Of a stretch of 64,000 bases of DNA, positions 20,075-28,821 are shown piece after piece. The notes beneath the pieces are model-generated. The model did no database searches and was not told the DNA's origin. It saw only the letters and a list, made by a program, of their open reading frames with translations. This DNA comes from JACCTU01 sp963809175 (GTDB lineage Bacteria > Actinomycetota > Thermoleophilia > Gaiellales > Gaiellaceae). The DNA lies in the NCBI GenBank assembly GCA_963809175.1, contig CAWEIK010000001.1, positions 496,001 to 560,000 of the forward strand. Reading direction: 5' to 3'. Each line of letters opens with the position of its first letter. Position 1 is the stretch's first letter. A program made the translations under genes and the position numbers.

Positions 20075-20937
20075 GGCTTCAGCAGGCCGCGGGCCGCCTG
20101 CCGGTAGCTCCGCCCGCGCGGGCCGCGGAAGATGAGCCCGCGAACCGCGAGCGCGACGACGAGCAGCACGCGCGTGAGCGCGGCGGGGCCGGCGCCCTCG
20201 TGCTTGCGCACGAAGCGCACGTGGCTCCGCACCTGCGTGGTGAACATGCGCCCCCAGTCGCGTTTCGTCGCGTCGCCGCCGACGTGCACCACCTCGGCGC
20301 CGGGGAAGAACACGACCTGCCAGCCCGCGTCGCGCATGCGGTACTGCCAGTCCGACTCCTCGTTGAACATGAAGAACGACTCGTCGACGCCGCCGACCTG
20401 CTCCACGGCGCGCCGACGCACGAGCATCGCGGCTCCGCTCAGCCACTCGACGTCGCGTTCCGTCGCGTGGTCCCAGTTCGCGGCGTAGAAGGCGTTGAAG
20501 AGCCGCGAGCGCGGCGCGAGCTTGCGCAGGAAGAAGAACTCGGTCGCGAGCCGCCACGGCGTCGGAAAGCCCCGTGCCGAGCGCTGCAGCGTCCCGTCGG
20601 TGTTCAGCAACCTCGGGCCGACGAGCGCGGCCCGCGGCCGGTCGTTCGCGAACTCGACGAGTCGCGCGAGCCCGTCGCCGAGCACCCAGGCGTCGGCGTT
20701 CAGCAGGAACACCCACGGTTCCGTCGACTCGGCGACACCGCGGTTCCACCCCGCGCCGACCCCGTCGTTCGGCTGCTCCACGACGCGCACGTTCTCGAAG
20801 CGCCGGGCCACCTCGAGCGTCTCGTCCCTCGAGCCGTGGTCGACGACGACCGTCGGGTACTCGCGCACGCTCTCGAGGCACCGCTCGAGCCACGGCATCG
20901 CGTTGTAGGTCACGACGACGACGGCGACCTCACTCAC
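20071..20937 (-). CDS. glycosyltransferase family 2
   Basis: A 288-residue GT2 (rhamnosyltransferase-like). It starts at GTG 20937 with V-A-V-V-V-V-T-Y-N-A and shows D-H-G-S-R-D-E-T, FLLNADAWV (the DxD region), VEWLSGAAMLVRR and FNEESDWQYRMRDAGW, where the E-x-x-D-W segment provides the catalytic base. A short C-terminal hydrophobic segment may attach it to the membrane. It overlaps the YbhN-like gene upstream and the GT-C gene downstream. It should add a sugar to the growing lipid-linked unit in the cytoplasm. Confidence 0.85.
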   Translation of the reverse strand: MSEVAVVVVTYNAMPWLERCLESVREYPTVVVDHGSRDETLEVARRFENVRVVEQPNDGVGAGWNRGVAESTEPWVFLLNADAWVLGDGLARLVEFANDRPRAALVGPRLLNTDGTLQRSARGFPTPWRLATEFFFLRKLAPRSRLFNAFYAANWDHATERDVEWLSGAAMLVRRRAVEQVGGVDESFFMFNEESDWQYRMRDAGWQVVFFPGAEVVHVGGDATKRDWGRMFTTQVRSHVRFVRKHEGAGPAALTRVLLVVALAVRGLIFRGPRGRSYRQAARGLLKP

Positions 20938-21877
20938 GGCGCAGGTTCTCCCAGGCGAGGATGGCGAGACCGGGAAGCGAGAGCACGATCGTCACGAGGA
21001 AGAACAGGAACCCCGCTGCGAACGCCTGGTCGGACGGGACGCCGAGGTTGCCGAGGAAGCTGACGAAGAACGCCTCGCGCACCGCGAACCCGTTCAGCGT
21101 GAACGGCACGAGCAGCACGAGGAAGAAGAGCGGCCCCATCACGTAGAAGACGCGGACGGAGAGGTCGATGCCGACCGCCTCCGCGGCCGCCCAGATCGCG
21201 AGCACGCGCACGGCCTGGACCGCGAGCGTCAGCGCGAAGACGCCGACGAGCAGCCGAGGCGTCGACCGGTACGAGTGGATCGCCTCGTAAACGGCGCGCA
21301 CGATGCGGTCGAGCCGCAACGGCCGGAGCAGCGGAGCGAGCCGCGCGAGCAGCGGCCGCAGCGAGCTCGAGAAGAGCACGAACGCGAGCACCACGGTCGC
21401 GACGACGAAGGCCGCCTCGATCCAGAGATACGCGCCGACGTCGTAGTTCCCGACCGCGAGCGCGAGCCCCACCGCTCCCAGCGCGAGCGTGGCCGCACCG
21501 CCGAGCGCCCGCTCGAGCAGCACGGAGCCCGCGACCGGCCCACCGCGCCCCGGGTGACGCCGCGACGTCTCGAAGATGCGCATCGCGTCGCCCCCGATCG
21601 AGGTCGGGAGGATCTGCCCCGCCGCGTACGAGACGAGGTACGCGCGGACGAGCCACGGCAGGCGGTCGTGGATCCCGTGCGCGCCGAGCAGCCACTGCCA
21701 GCGCCACGCCATCGGCAGCACCGTGACGAGCATGATCGCGGCGGAGAGGAAGAACCAGGCGAGGCTCGCGTCGGCGATCGTGGCCAGCGCCTCGCCGACG
21801 TCGACCTTCCAGAGGATGTACGCGACGGCGAGTCCGGTGACGAGAAGCGTCGCGAGGACGCGCGCGGATCTGCTCAT
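20930..21877 (-). CDS. YbhN/AglD-like membrane protein (UPF0104)
   Basis: A 315-residue integral membrane protein with about eight predicted helices. It starts at ATG 21877 in an ATGA overlap with the upstream aminotransferase. Family marks are WRWQWLLGAHG, SYAAGQILPTSIGGDAMRIF and PFTLNGFAVREAFFVSFLG, the pattern of the lysylphosphatidylglycerol synthase transmembrane family. In glycan loci these proteins are thought to help flip or handle lipid-linked sugars; that role is not proven. It sits in the middle of a seven-gene - strand operon. Confidence 0.75.
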   Translation of the reverse strand: MSRSARVLATLLVTGLAVAYILWKVDVGEALATIADASLAWFFLSAAIMLVTVLPMAWRWQWLLGAHGIHDRLPWLVRAYLVSYAAGQILPTSIGGDAMRIFETSRRHPGRGGPVAGSVLLERALGGAATLALGAVGLALAVGNYDVGAYLWIEAAFVVATVVLAFVLFSSSLRPLLARLAPLLRPLRLDRIVRAVYEAIHSYRSTPRLLVGVFALTLAVQAVRVLAIWAAAEAVGIDLSVRVFYVMGPLFFLVLLVPFTLNGFAVREAFFVSFLGNLGVPSDQAFAAGFLFFLVTIVLSLPGLAILAWENLRRE

Positions 21878-23010
21878 CCAGCGAAGCGCTCGTGCACGCG
21901 CCGGAGCGCCGCGATCGCGTCCTCGACGTCCTCGTCGGAGTGCGCCGGCGAGAGCGGCAGCGAGAGAACCTCCGAGCCGGCGCGCTCCGCGACCGGGAGC
22001 GAGACCTCCGGCCACTGCTCGCGGTACCACGTCAACAGATGCACGGGCAGGAAGTGGATCGACGTGCCGATGTTCTCGTCCGTCAATGCGCGCTGGTACT
22101 CGTCACGCGTCGCGCCTGCTTCTTCGGCATCGACGCGCACGACGTAGAGGTGCAGCGCGTGCACGTCGCGCGGGTCACGCGTGAGCGGCGTGATGCCGTC
22201 GAGCTCGGCGACGGCCGCGTCGTAGAGCGCGACGTGGCGCTCGCGGATCGCGCGGTGCGCGTCGACCTTCCCGAGCTGCACGAGCGCGATCGAGGCGAGC
22301 ACGTCGCTGAGGTTCGCCTTGTAGCCCGGCACGCCGATGTCGTAGAGCGACCCGTGTCCGCGGCGCATCAACCTCCGGTCGCTGATCGCCTCGGCGATGT
22401 CGTCGCGGTCGGTCGTGACGATCCCGCCTTCCCCCGCGGCGATGTTCTTCGTCGCGTAGAGCGAGAAGCACGTCGCGTCGACGATCGAGCCGACCTTGCG
22501 GCCGCGGTACTCGGACTCCGCGGCATGCGCCGCGTCCTCGACGATCGGCAGGCCGAGCTCGAGCAGCGGATCCAGGTCGGCGGGCTGACCCGCGAGGTCG
22601 ACGGGCATGATCGCCTTCGTTCGCGGGGTCACGGCCTCCTTCACGAGGTCCGGGTCGAGGTTGAGATCGCCCTCGCGCACGTCGACGAAGACGGGCGTCG
22701 CGCCCGCGTGCACGATCACGTTGGCGGTGGCCGGCCAGGTGATCGGCGTCGTGATCACCTCGTCGCCGGGACCCACCCCGAGCGCGAGCACCGAGAGGTG
22801 CAGGGCCGCCGTGCCCGACGAGAGCGCGACTGCGTGCTTCGCGCCGACGTACTCGGCGAAGCGCTCCTCGAGCTCCGCCGTGCGCGGCCCGGTCGTCAGC
22901 CAGCCCGAGCGGAGCGTCTCCGCGACGGCGTCGATCTCCTCCTCGCCGATCGCGGGAGGCTGGAACGAGAGGAAGGTTTCCCGCCTACGCGAGAGCTTTG
23001 GCGTCGACAT
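21874..23010 (-). CDS. DegT/DnrJ/EryC1 family sugar aminotransferase
   Basis: A 378-residue PLP enzyme. Key features are SSGTAALHLSVLALG (64-78), GPGDEVITTPITWPATANVI, P-I-V-E-D-A-A-H-A, and the PLP lysine K188 in C-F-S-L-Y-A-T-K-N-I-A-A-G-E-G-G. The H-L-Y-V-V-R motif and the IGTSIHFLPVHL tail are typical of ArnB/PglE-like enzymes. It should aminate a 4-keto nucleotide sugar, and the likely partner is the sugar-nucleotide dehydratase two genes upstream (24184-25194). The ATG at 23010 lies inside the end of the ATP-grasp gene (26 bp overlap); no other start is nearby. Confidence 0.85.
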   Translation of the reverse strand: MSTPKLSRRRETFLSFQPPAIGEEEIDAVAETLRSGWLTTGPRTAELEERFAEYVGAKHAVALSSGTAALHLSVLALGVGPGDEVITTPITWPATANVIVHAGATPVFVDVREGDLNLDPDLVKEAVTPRTKAIMPVDLAGQPADLDPLLELGLPIVEDAAHAAESEYRGRKVGSIVDATCFSLYATKNIAAGEGGIVTTDRDDIAEAISDRRLMRRGHGSLYDIGVPGYKANLSDVLASIALVQLGKVDAHRAIRERHVALYDAAVAELDGITPLTRDPRDVHALHLYVVRVDAEEAGATRDEYQRALTDENIGTSIHFLPVHLLTWYREQWPEVSLPVAERAGSEVLSLPLSPAHSDEDVEDAIAALRRVHERFAG

Positions 23011-24238
23011 CGGCGGTGACGAAGCGTATGCGCTCCGCGGCGGCCGCGGCCCGCTCCAGCGCCTGCGCGCGGCTGTCGCCGACCGCCTGCACCGCGCCCG
23101 CCCGGTCCGAGCCGATGCGGAACTCGCCGAAGCGCCAGCCCGGCGTGCGGTAGATCCGCGCGCGCGCGACACCCTCGACCGCGAGCGCGTCGTCGACGCC
23201 CTCGACCGCGCGCAGCTCGCCGGGCGGCGCCGTGAGGAACCGCGTCACCGCACCGCCGACCGGCTCGAGCGGCGCGAGCACCTGCGGCGGGATCGGCTCG
23301 CCGAGCGCCGCGGCGAGCGCGAGCTCGTTCAGGTCGACGCCGAGCGCGGCCTCGCAGAGCTCCGCGTCGTGCCCGCCGCCGAGCCGCGCGGCGAGCTCGA
23401 CGACCTTTGCCCCCTGCGAGCCGACGACGACCTGCGTGTACGTCGGGCCGTTCTCGATCCCGAGCGCGGCCGCAGCCTCCCGCGCGGCCTCGACGGCCGT
23501 CCCGACCTGCACCGGCGCGAGCGCGCTCGGCCAGACGTGCGCGAGCGCGACGCCGAACGCGGGCGGCTCGGCGCGCACGCGGTCGGTCACGGTGAGCGGG
23601 TGAAACCGCCCGTCGAGCGAGAACGCGTTCACCGTCACCTCCTGCCCGTCGATCAGCTCCTCGACGAGGCACGAGCTCGAGCGCGACGCCTCGATCGCGG
23701 CGTCCACCGCAGCGGCGAACGCCGACTCGTCCTCGACGAGCGCGAGCCCGCGCTGTCCCTGGCGGTCCGGCGCCTTGACGACGCACGGGAAGCCGAGGCG
23801 CTCGACCGCGGCGCGCGCCTCGGCGAGGCTCTTGGCGATCTCGGTGCGCGGCTGCGGAACGCCGGTCTCCGCGAAGCGCTCGCGCTGCTTGACCTTCGAG
23901 ATCGCCAGCTGCGCGACCTCGGGCGTGAGCGGGTGCGCGAGCCCGAGCCGCTTCGCGACGCGCGCGGCGACCGCGACCGGCCAGTCGATGCCCGGCGCGA
24001 TCACGCCGTTGATCCGCTCGGCTTCGGCGAGCCGCTCGATCCCCGGCTCGTCCTCGGTCGAGATGATCGCGCGGCGGTCCGCGAGCGGGAAGCCGGGCGC
24101 GGCGGGATCGCGGTCGACCGCGATCACGAACAGGTCCAGCGCGCGTGCGGCCTCGAGCAGCCCGAGCTGCGCGGCGCCTGCGCCTAGGACGAGGAGGCGC
24201 CTGCGACGCCGCTCGGGCGCGCCAGTACTTCTCTCCAC
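22985..24238 (-). CDS. ATP-grasp ligase (carbamoyl-phosphate synthase L-like)
   Basis: A 417-residue ATP-grasp protein. It starts at GTG 24238, 55 bp inside the preceding dehydratase gene, followed by an Arg-rich stretch and LLVLGAGAAQLGLLEAA. ATP-binding motifs are FPCVVKAPDRQGQRGLALVE and C-L-V-E-E-L-I-D-G-Q-E-V-T; metal-binding residues lie in KVVELAARLGGGHDAELCE. The C-terminal domain has RFLTAPPGEL, a feature shared with the ATP-grasp at 30174. It likely forms an amide bond on an amino sugar or small molecule. No substrate can be assigned. Confidence 0.8.
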   Translation of the reverse strand: MERSTGAPERRRRRLLVLGAGAAQLGLLEAARALDLFVIAVDRDPAAPGFPLADRRAIISTEDEPGIERLAEAERINGVIAPGIDWPVAVAARVAKRLGLAHPLTPEVAQLAISKVKQRERFAETGVPQPRTEIAKSLAEARAAVERLGFPCVVKAPDRQGQRGLALVEDESAFAAAVDAAIEASRSSSCLVEELIDGQEVTVNAFSLDGRFHPLTVTDRVRAEPPAFGVALAHVWPSALAPVQVGTAVEAAREAAAALGIENGPTYTQVVVGSQGAKVVELAARLGGGHDAELCEAALGVDLNELALAAALGEPIPPQVLAPLEPVGGAVTRFLTAPPGELRAVEGVDDALAVEGVARARIYRTPGWRFGEFRIGSDRAGAVQAVGDSRAQALERAAAAAERIRFVTADVDAKALA

Positions 24239-25194
24239 CAGGCCTCGTTCTCGCGGTACCAGTCGATCGTGCGCGCGAGCCCGTCGTCGAACGAGGTCCG
24301 CGCGCGCCATCCGGTCAGTTGCTCCATCTTGTCGGTCGAGCCGATGTGCCGGTCGACCTGCCCGAGCCGCTCCGGCACGTGCGTCGTCAGGTCGCGCGGC
24401 TTCCCGAGCGCGTCGAGCACGCGGTTCGCGATCTCCGCCACGGAGATGTCGACCCCGGTCGCGACGTTCAGCACCTCGCCCGCAACCTGTTCGCGGGGCG
24501 CGGAGATGATCGCCTCGATCGCCTCCGCCGTGTCGTCGACGTAGAGCCAGTCGCGGGACGCGTGACCGTCGCCGTGGATCGTCAGCGGGAGGTCCTGCAG
24601 CGCCTGCGTGATGAACCGCGGGATCACCTTCTCCGGATGCTGGCGCTGGCCGTAGTTGTTGAACGGGCGCACGATCACGATCGGCAGGCCGTAGGTGACG
24701 AAGTACGAGTACGCGAGTCGGTCGGCGCCGGCCTTGGTCGCCGCGTACGGCGAGCGCGGCTCGAGCGGATGGCGTTCGTCCATCGGCGCAGACTCAGCCG
24801 TGCCGTACACCTCGCTCGACGAGATCAGGATGAAGCGCTCGACGGGGCTGCGGCGGATCGCGTCGAGCAGGATCTGCGTCCCCTCGACGTTCGTCGTCAC
24901 GAACTCGGAGGCGCCGTCCTCGATCGACTTCTCGACGTGCGACTCCGCGGCCGCGTTCACGATCACGTCGCACTCCGAGACGACGCCGGCCACCAGCTCG
25001 ACGTCGCGGATGTCGCCGTGCACGAACGACAGGCGCTCGTGCGCCATCACGTCTTTGAGGTTCGCGACGTTGCCCGCATACGTGAGCGCGTCGAGCGACA
25101 CGACCTCGTACGGCGTCGCGCGAAGCAGGTGATGGATGAAGTTCGCGGCGATGAACCCGGCGCCGCCGGTGACGAGCACGCGCTTCGTCGGCAA
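24184..25194 (-). CDS. NAD-dependent sugar-nucleotide dehydratase (SDR, RmlB-like)
   Basis: A 336-residue extended SDR with TGGAGFIAANF (9-19) for NAD binding, F-V-H-G-D-I-R-D, NAAAESHVEKSIED and the Y150-x3-K154 catalytic pair. The overall pattern, including FNNYGQRQHPEKVIPRFITQ, is that of dTDP-glucose 4,6-dehydratase. However, the active-site segment is S-S-S-E-V-Y-G (125-131) where RmlB has T-D-E, so the acid Asp is replaced by Ser, closer to GDP-mannose dehydratase or UDP-glucuronate decarboxylase. Starts at TTG 25194, next to the GT2 stop. Product: a 4-keto sugar is likely, but a decarboxylase cannot be excluded. Confidence 0.7.
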   Translation of the reverse strand: MPTKRVLVTGGAGFIAANFIHHLLRATPYEVVSLDALTYAGNVANLKDVMAHERLSFVHGDIRDVELVAGVVSECDVIVNAAAESHVEKSIEDGASEFVTTNVEGTQILLDAIRRSPVERFILISSSEVYGTAESAPMDERHPLEPRSPYAATKAGADRLAYSYFVTYGLPIVIVRPFNNYGQRQHPEKVIPRFITQALQDLPLTIHGDGHASRDWLYVDDTAEAIEAIISAPREQVAGEVLNVATGVDISVAEIANRVLDALGKPRDLTTHVPERLGQVDRHIGSTDKMEQLTGWRARTSFDDGLARTIDWYRENEAWWREVLARPSGVAGASSS

Positions 25195-26164
25195 CTACAG
25201 CTCCTTGTCGATCGTGTAGAGGGGTCGACCCTCGACGTCCCGCTGGATTCTGCCTAGGTACTCCCCGACGAGCGCGAGGATGAAGCCCTGAATCCCCAAG
25301 ACGAACAGAACGGCGACGCCGCCCAGGAGCGGGCCGGGGAAGTTCCCGCGGTCGATCCACCACCACACGCCGTAGGCCCCGAGCGCAAGGGCGAGGAAGC
25401 TGCAGACGAGGCCGAGCGCGATGCCGATCCACTGGATCGGCTGCGGCCAGAAGCCCGCGAGGACGTGCAGCGCGAGCCTCGTCAGCCTCAAAGGGCGAGT
25501 AGCGCGACCGGCCCTGCCGCGGGGCGTGACCGACGTCCACCTCGACGACGCTCGCGCCGCCGGAGAGGATGAGCGCCTTCGTGAACTTCTGCTTGCCGAT
25601 CGAGCCGAGCATCGGCTCGACGACGTCGCGGCGGTACGCGTTGAACGCGCAGCCGAAGTCCGAGATGTCCACCCCGGTGAAGCGCCGGAGCATTCCGTTG
25701 ATCATCCGGCTCGGCAGCGTTCTGCCCCACGAGTCGTGACGAGCCTGACGGCGCCCACTGGCGACGTCCGAGCCCGCCTCGACCGCCTGCACGAGCTTCG
25801 GGATGTCCTCCGGCTCGTTCTGGAGGTCGCCGTCCATCGTGACGAGGATCTCGCCGCGCGCACGAGCGAGGCCGGCCTGCATCGCGGGATGCTGGCCGAA
25901 GTTGCGCTTGAAGCGGACGACGCGCACGCGCGGGTCGGCGGCGTGCAGGCGCTCGAGCCGCGCGAACGTCCCGTCGCGCGAGCCGTCGTCCACGAACAGG
26001 ATCTCGAAGGAGCGGCCGTCCTGCTCGAGCGCAGCGACCGTGCGCCGGTAGAGCTCGTCGACCGTCGCCTCCTCCTCGAAGATCGGGACGATCATGGAGA
26101 CGCTCGGCGCGGGCTCCGGCTCGGCAGACGCCGAGGGAACCGCGAACACCTCGGGTTCGGCCAT
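25195..26164 (-). CDS. polyprenyl-phosphate glycosyltransferase, GT2 with C-terminal helices, one frameshift
   Basis: Starts at ATG 26164. The GT2 domain has VSMIVPIFEEEATVDELYRR, ILFVDDGSRDGTF, F-K-R-N-F-G-Q-H-P-A-M and LVTMDGDLQNEPEDIPKLV, the DPM1/GtrB pattern. At 25489-25491 an extra T in a TTT run shifts the frame; the new frame continues with two membrane helices (LVCSFLALALGAYGVWWWI and VAVLFVLGIQGFILALVGEY) and R-P-L-Y-T-I-D-K-E-L, the normal end of this family. It would load a sugar on undecaprenyl phosphate. It is the first gene of the 26.2-18.2 kb operon and supplies donors for its GT-C protein. Confidence 0.85.
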
Positions 26165-26192
26165 CGTCGGCCTGAGCCTACACTCAGACTCC

Positions 26193-26742
26193 GTGGCGAA
26201 GACCTTCGCGCCGGGAACGCCCGTCGTCGTCCGTCACGTCTGGCGGGACAACACGTTCATGGTCTGGTCTGCGCTCGCGGTGCGCGACGACGATGAGCTA
26301 CTCGCGCTCTGGCTGCCGCCCGGTGCGCCGTGCCTACGGCCCGAGGTCCGCTCCGAGCTGCCGTACGAGCAGCAGCTCGTCGAGCGTCCGTGGCGCGCGC
26401 CCGGCGTGTTGCAGCTCTGGCCCGTCGGCGCAGCGCACGCCGTCTGGCTCTTCGAGACGAGCTGGTACGTGAACCTCCAGGAGCCGTTCCGCCGTTCGGG
26501 GGACGGAGTCGACACCGCCGACCAGCTGCTCGACCTCGTTCGCAGCGAGGACGGCGAGTGGCGCTGGAAGGACGAAGACGAGCTCGCGGCGGCGGTCGTG
26601 CAGGGCTACCTCTCGGAAGCCGAGGCGCGGGCGATACGTGCCGAGGCCGAGCGGGTGATCGCGGCGGACGCGTTCCCGACCGGCTGGGAGGGCTGGGAAC
26701 CGGACCCGACGTGGCCGGTCCCCAGTCTTCCTGCGCGTCTAG
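26193..26742 (+). CDS. DUF402 family protein
   Basis: About 180 residues from GTG 26193. Recognisable DUF402 pieces are WLPPGAPC, WLFETSWYVNLQEPFRR, GVDTADQLLDLV and WRWKDEDELAAAVVQG, followed by P-T-G-W-E-G-W. Some DUF402 proteins (FomD, Ntdp) are nucleoside tri- or diphosphate hydrolases. The literal frame runs on to 26897 across the MFS gene; one extra base near 26730 would instead end the protein at TAG 26740-26742, opposite the MFS stop. I prefer the short version because of the insertion-type errors elsewhere. It is transcribed divergently from the GT2 gene over 28 bp. Confidence 0.7.
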
Positions 26743-28162
26743 GCGGCTTCCGCCAGCGCGGGCTCGGCCGCTGCGGCCTCAGCGCGCTTGCCTTGCCCGG
26801 GATCGCGAGCGCGGCGACCGCGCCTGCCGCGACCACGGCCGCGCCGACCCACGTCGCGACGACGAGACCGTCGTTGAACGTCTCCGGCGACGCGTAGCCG
26901 CCGTAGCGCGTGAACACCGAGGCGAGCACCGCGACGCCGAACACGCCGCCGACCTCGCGCACGGCGTTGTTCGCGCCGGAGGCCTTGCCCTCCTCGGCCG
27001 GGCGAACCGAGCTGAGGATGACGTTCGCCATCGGCGCGAAGAACATCCCCATGCCGATCCCCGACAGGATGAACGGGCCGACGAGCGACGCGTAGCCGAC
27101 CGTCGCGGTCGAGGCCGCCGCGATCCAGGCGAGCCCGATCGCCTGCAGCGCGAGCCCGGTCGCAAGAATCGGCCGCGAGCCGATCTTGTCGGAGAGCGCG
27201 CCGGCGATCGGCGCGACCACCATCGGCATCGCGGTCCACGGCAGCACGCGCAGGCCCGCCTCGAGCGGCGAGTAGCCCTGCGCGGTCTGGAAGAACTGCG
27301 TCAGCAGGAAGATCGAGCCGAACATGCCGAAGGACATCGCGAGCGACGCCCCGTTCGCGGCCGCGAAGCCGCGGTTGCGGAAGAACCGCATCGGCAGCAT
27401 CGGCTTCGGCGTGCGGAGCTCCCACAGGACGAACGCGACGAGGAGCGCAGCTCCGACGGTCAGCGAGGCGACGATCGACGGGCTCGCCCAGCCGTCGCCG
27501 TTGCCGTTCACGAGGCCCCAGACGACGCCGAGCAGACCGAGGCTCGCCAGCGCGAGGCCGGGCAGGTCGAGCGCCTTCTCCGGCCCGTGGCTCTCGCGCA
27601 GCTGCGTGATCGCGAGCGGGACGAGCGCGATCCCGACCGGGACGTTCAGCCAGAAGATCCACTGCCAGGAGATGCCCTCGATCACGGCGCCGCCGACGAG
27701 CGGGCCGCTCGCGATCGCGATGCCGCCGACCGCGCCCCAGATCCCGAGCGCGACGCCGCGGCGGGCGGCCGGGAACGCGTCGGAGAGGATCGTCAGCGTG
27801 AGCGGCATCACGAGCGCGCCGCCGAGACCCTGCACCGCGCGGGCGGCGATCAGCGCCTCCATCGACGGTGCGAGTGCCGCCGCCGCCGAGGCGACGGTGA
27901 AGAGCGCGATCCCGGAGGCGAACATGCGCCGCCGTCCGAAGCGGTCGCCGAGTGCGGCGCCCGTCAGGAGGAAGACCGCGAAGGTCAGGGTGTACGCGTT
28001 CACGGTCCACTCGAGCTCCTCGATCGACGCGCCGAGGTCGACCCGGATCACCGGGAGCGCCGTCGACACGACGAGGTTGTCGAGGACGACCATGAACAGG
28101 GCGATCGACGTGATCGCGAGCGTCCAGAGCGTCAGCGCCCTGGATCCGGTCTTGTCGAACAT
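26739..28162 (-). CDS. MFS drug efflux transporter, DHA2 (14-helix) family
   Basis: About 475 residues with 14 predicted helices. Family marks are the motif after helix 1, LDNLVVSTALPVIR, then L-E-W-T-V-N-A-Y-T-L-T-F and GDRFGRRRMF. It should export a toxic compound by proton antiport. ATG 28162 has AAGGAG (complement of 28170-28175) 7 bp upstream, which fixes this start over an in-frame ATG 45 bp earlier. The C-terminal frame is uncertain: as written it runs to 26606, but a lost base near 26790 would end it at TAG 26739-26741 after ALAEAA. The gene lies 80 bp after a TetR gene on the same strand and is probably repressed by it. Confidence 0.8.
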
Positions 28163-28191
28163 CGTGCTGCTCCTTCCGCGCTCGTTGTCTA

Positions 28192-28211
28192 GGTACTGAC
28201 TCATCACTACC
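28192..28211. promoter_or_regulatory. possible second TetR operator upstream of the MFS gene
   Basis: An imperfect 20-bp inverted repeat, GGTAcTGAct/caTCAcTACC, between the TetR stop and the MFS start. Seven of ten base pairs match across the centre. It sits where a repressor would block MFS transcription, and its TACC/TCA elements recall the TAC and TCAC parts of the perfect palindrome at 28804. The match is partial, so this is a weak call. Confidence 0.35.
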
Positions 28212-28241
28212 TTACGGACGAAAAAAAGAGGCCGATCTTCC

Positions 28242-28793
28242 CTACCCGGCCCGGCAGCCGTCGACCAGCCGGCGAGCCCAGGGCTCGTCCGAGTTGAGGA
28301 GGTCCATCGCCGCGACGACGTTCAGCAGCATCCCCTTGGCGAAGAACTGGCCGAGCTCCTCTGGGCCCAGGCCCGAGACGCGCTCGGTCCAGGTGAACAG
28401 GTCGCCGTAGCCCTCGCGAACGACCGCCCGGATCTCCGGGTCGTCGCACGACGCGTAGGCCTGCATTTGGGCCATCAGCCGGCTCCGGTCGGCCAGCAGA
28501 CCCAGATACGCCTCGCCCATCGCGGCCAGCGCCTCCTCGCCGCGCTTGCCTTCGGCGGCCCGCTGGAACGTCTCGAGCGTCTCGCGGAAGCAGCGTCGGA
28601 CGCTCGCGATGAAGAGCTCCTTCTTCGTCCCGAACAACCGGAACAGATACGGCTGGGAGATCCCGGCCCGCTCGGCGATCGTCTCCGTGGAGGTGCCGTG
28701 GTAGCCGGTCGAGGCGAACTCGTCACGCGCCGCTTCGAGGATCGCCTCGCGGCGCTCGTCGGCGGACATCCGGGTGGTCGCGACGGGGCTCAT
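28242..28793 (-). CDS. TetR family transcriptional regulator
   Basis: A 183-residue TetR-type repressor. The N-terminal helix-turn-helix is R-E-A-I-L-E-A-A-R-D-E-F-A, then HGTSTETIAERAGISQPYLF and R-L-F-G-T-K-K-E-L-F. The C-terminal domain is the ligand-binding part. Starts at ATG 28793 (an in-frame ATG at 28769 is an alternative). A perfect palindrome, AGTAAGTG-GT-CACTTACT, lies 11 bp upstream, so it probably represses itself. The MFS efflux gene follows 80 bp downstream and is the expected target. Confidence 0.85.
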   Translation of the reverse strand: MSPVATTRMSADERREAILEAARDEFASTGYHGTSTETIAERAGISQPYLFRLFGTKKELFIASVRRCFRETLETFQRAAEGKRGEEALAAMGEAYLGLLADRSRLMAQMQAYASCDDPEIRAVVREGYGDLFTWTERVSGLGPEELGQFFAKGMLLNVVAAMDLLNSDEPWARRLVDGCRAG

Positions 28794-28803
28794 CCGCCGA
28801 AAG

Positions 28804-28821
28804 AGTAAGTGGTCACTTACT
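28804..28821. promoter_or_regulatory. TetR operator palindrome
   Basis: A perfect 8-bp inverted repeat, AGTAAGTG / CACTTACT, around a 2-bp GT centre. It lies immediately upstream of the TetR start codon, the normal position for an autoregulatory operator. The TGA stop of the upstream sugar-nucleotide SDR gene (28813-28815) falls inside the palindrome. Confidence 0.7.

Noticed and set aside
24184..25194. Confident naming as rmlB
   Set aside because: The catalytic Asp is replaced by Ser and no rmlA, rmlC or rmlD is present in the window.
25489..25495. Programmed frameshift in the GT2 gene at a TTT run
   Set aside because: A homopolymer indel of the same type as elsewhere is simpler, and homologues of this family are encoded in one frame.
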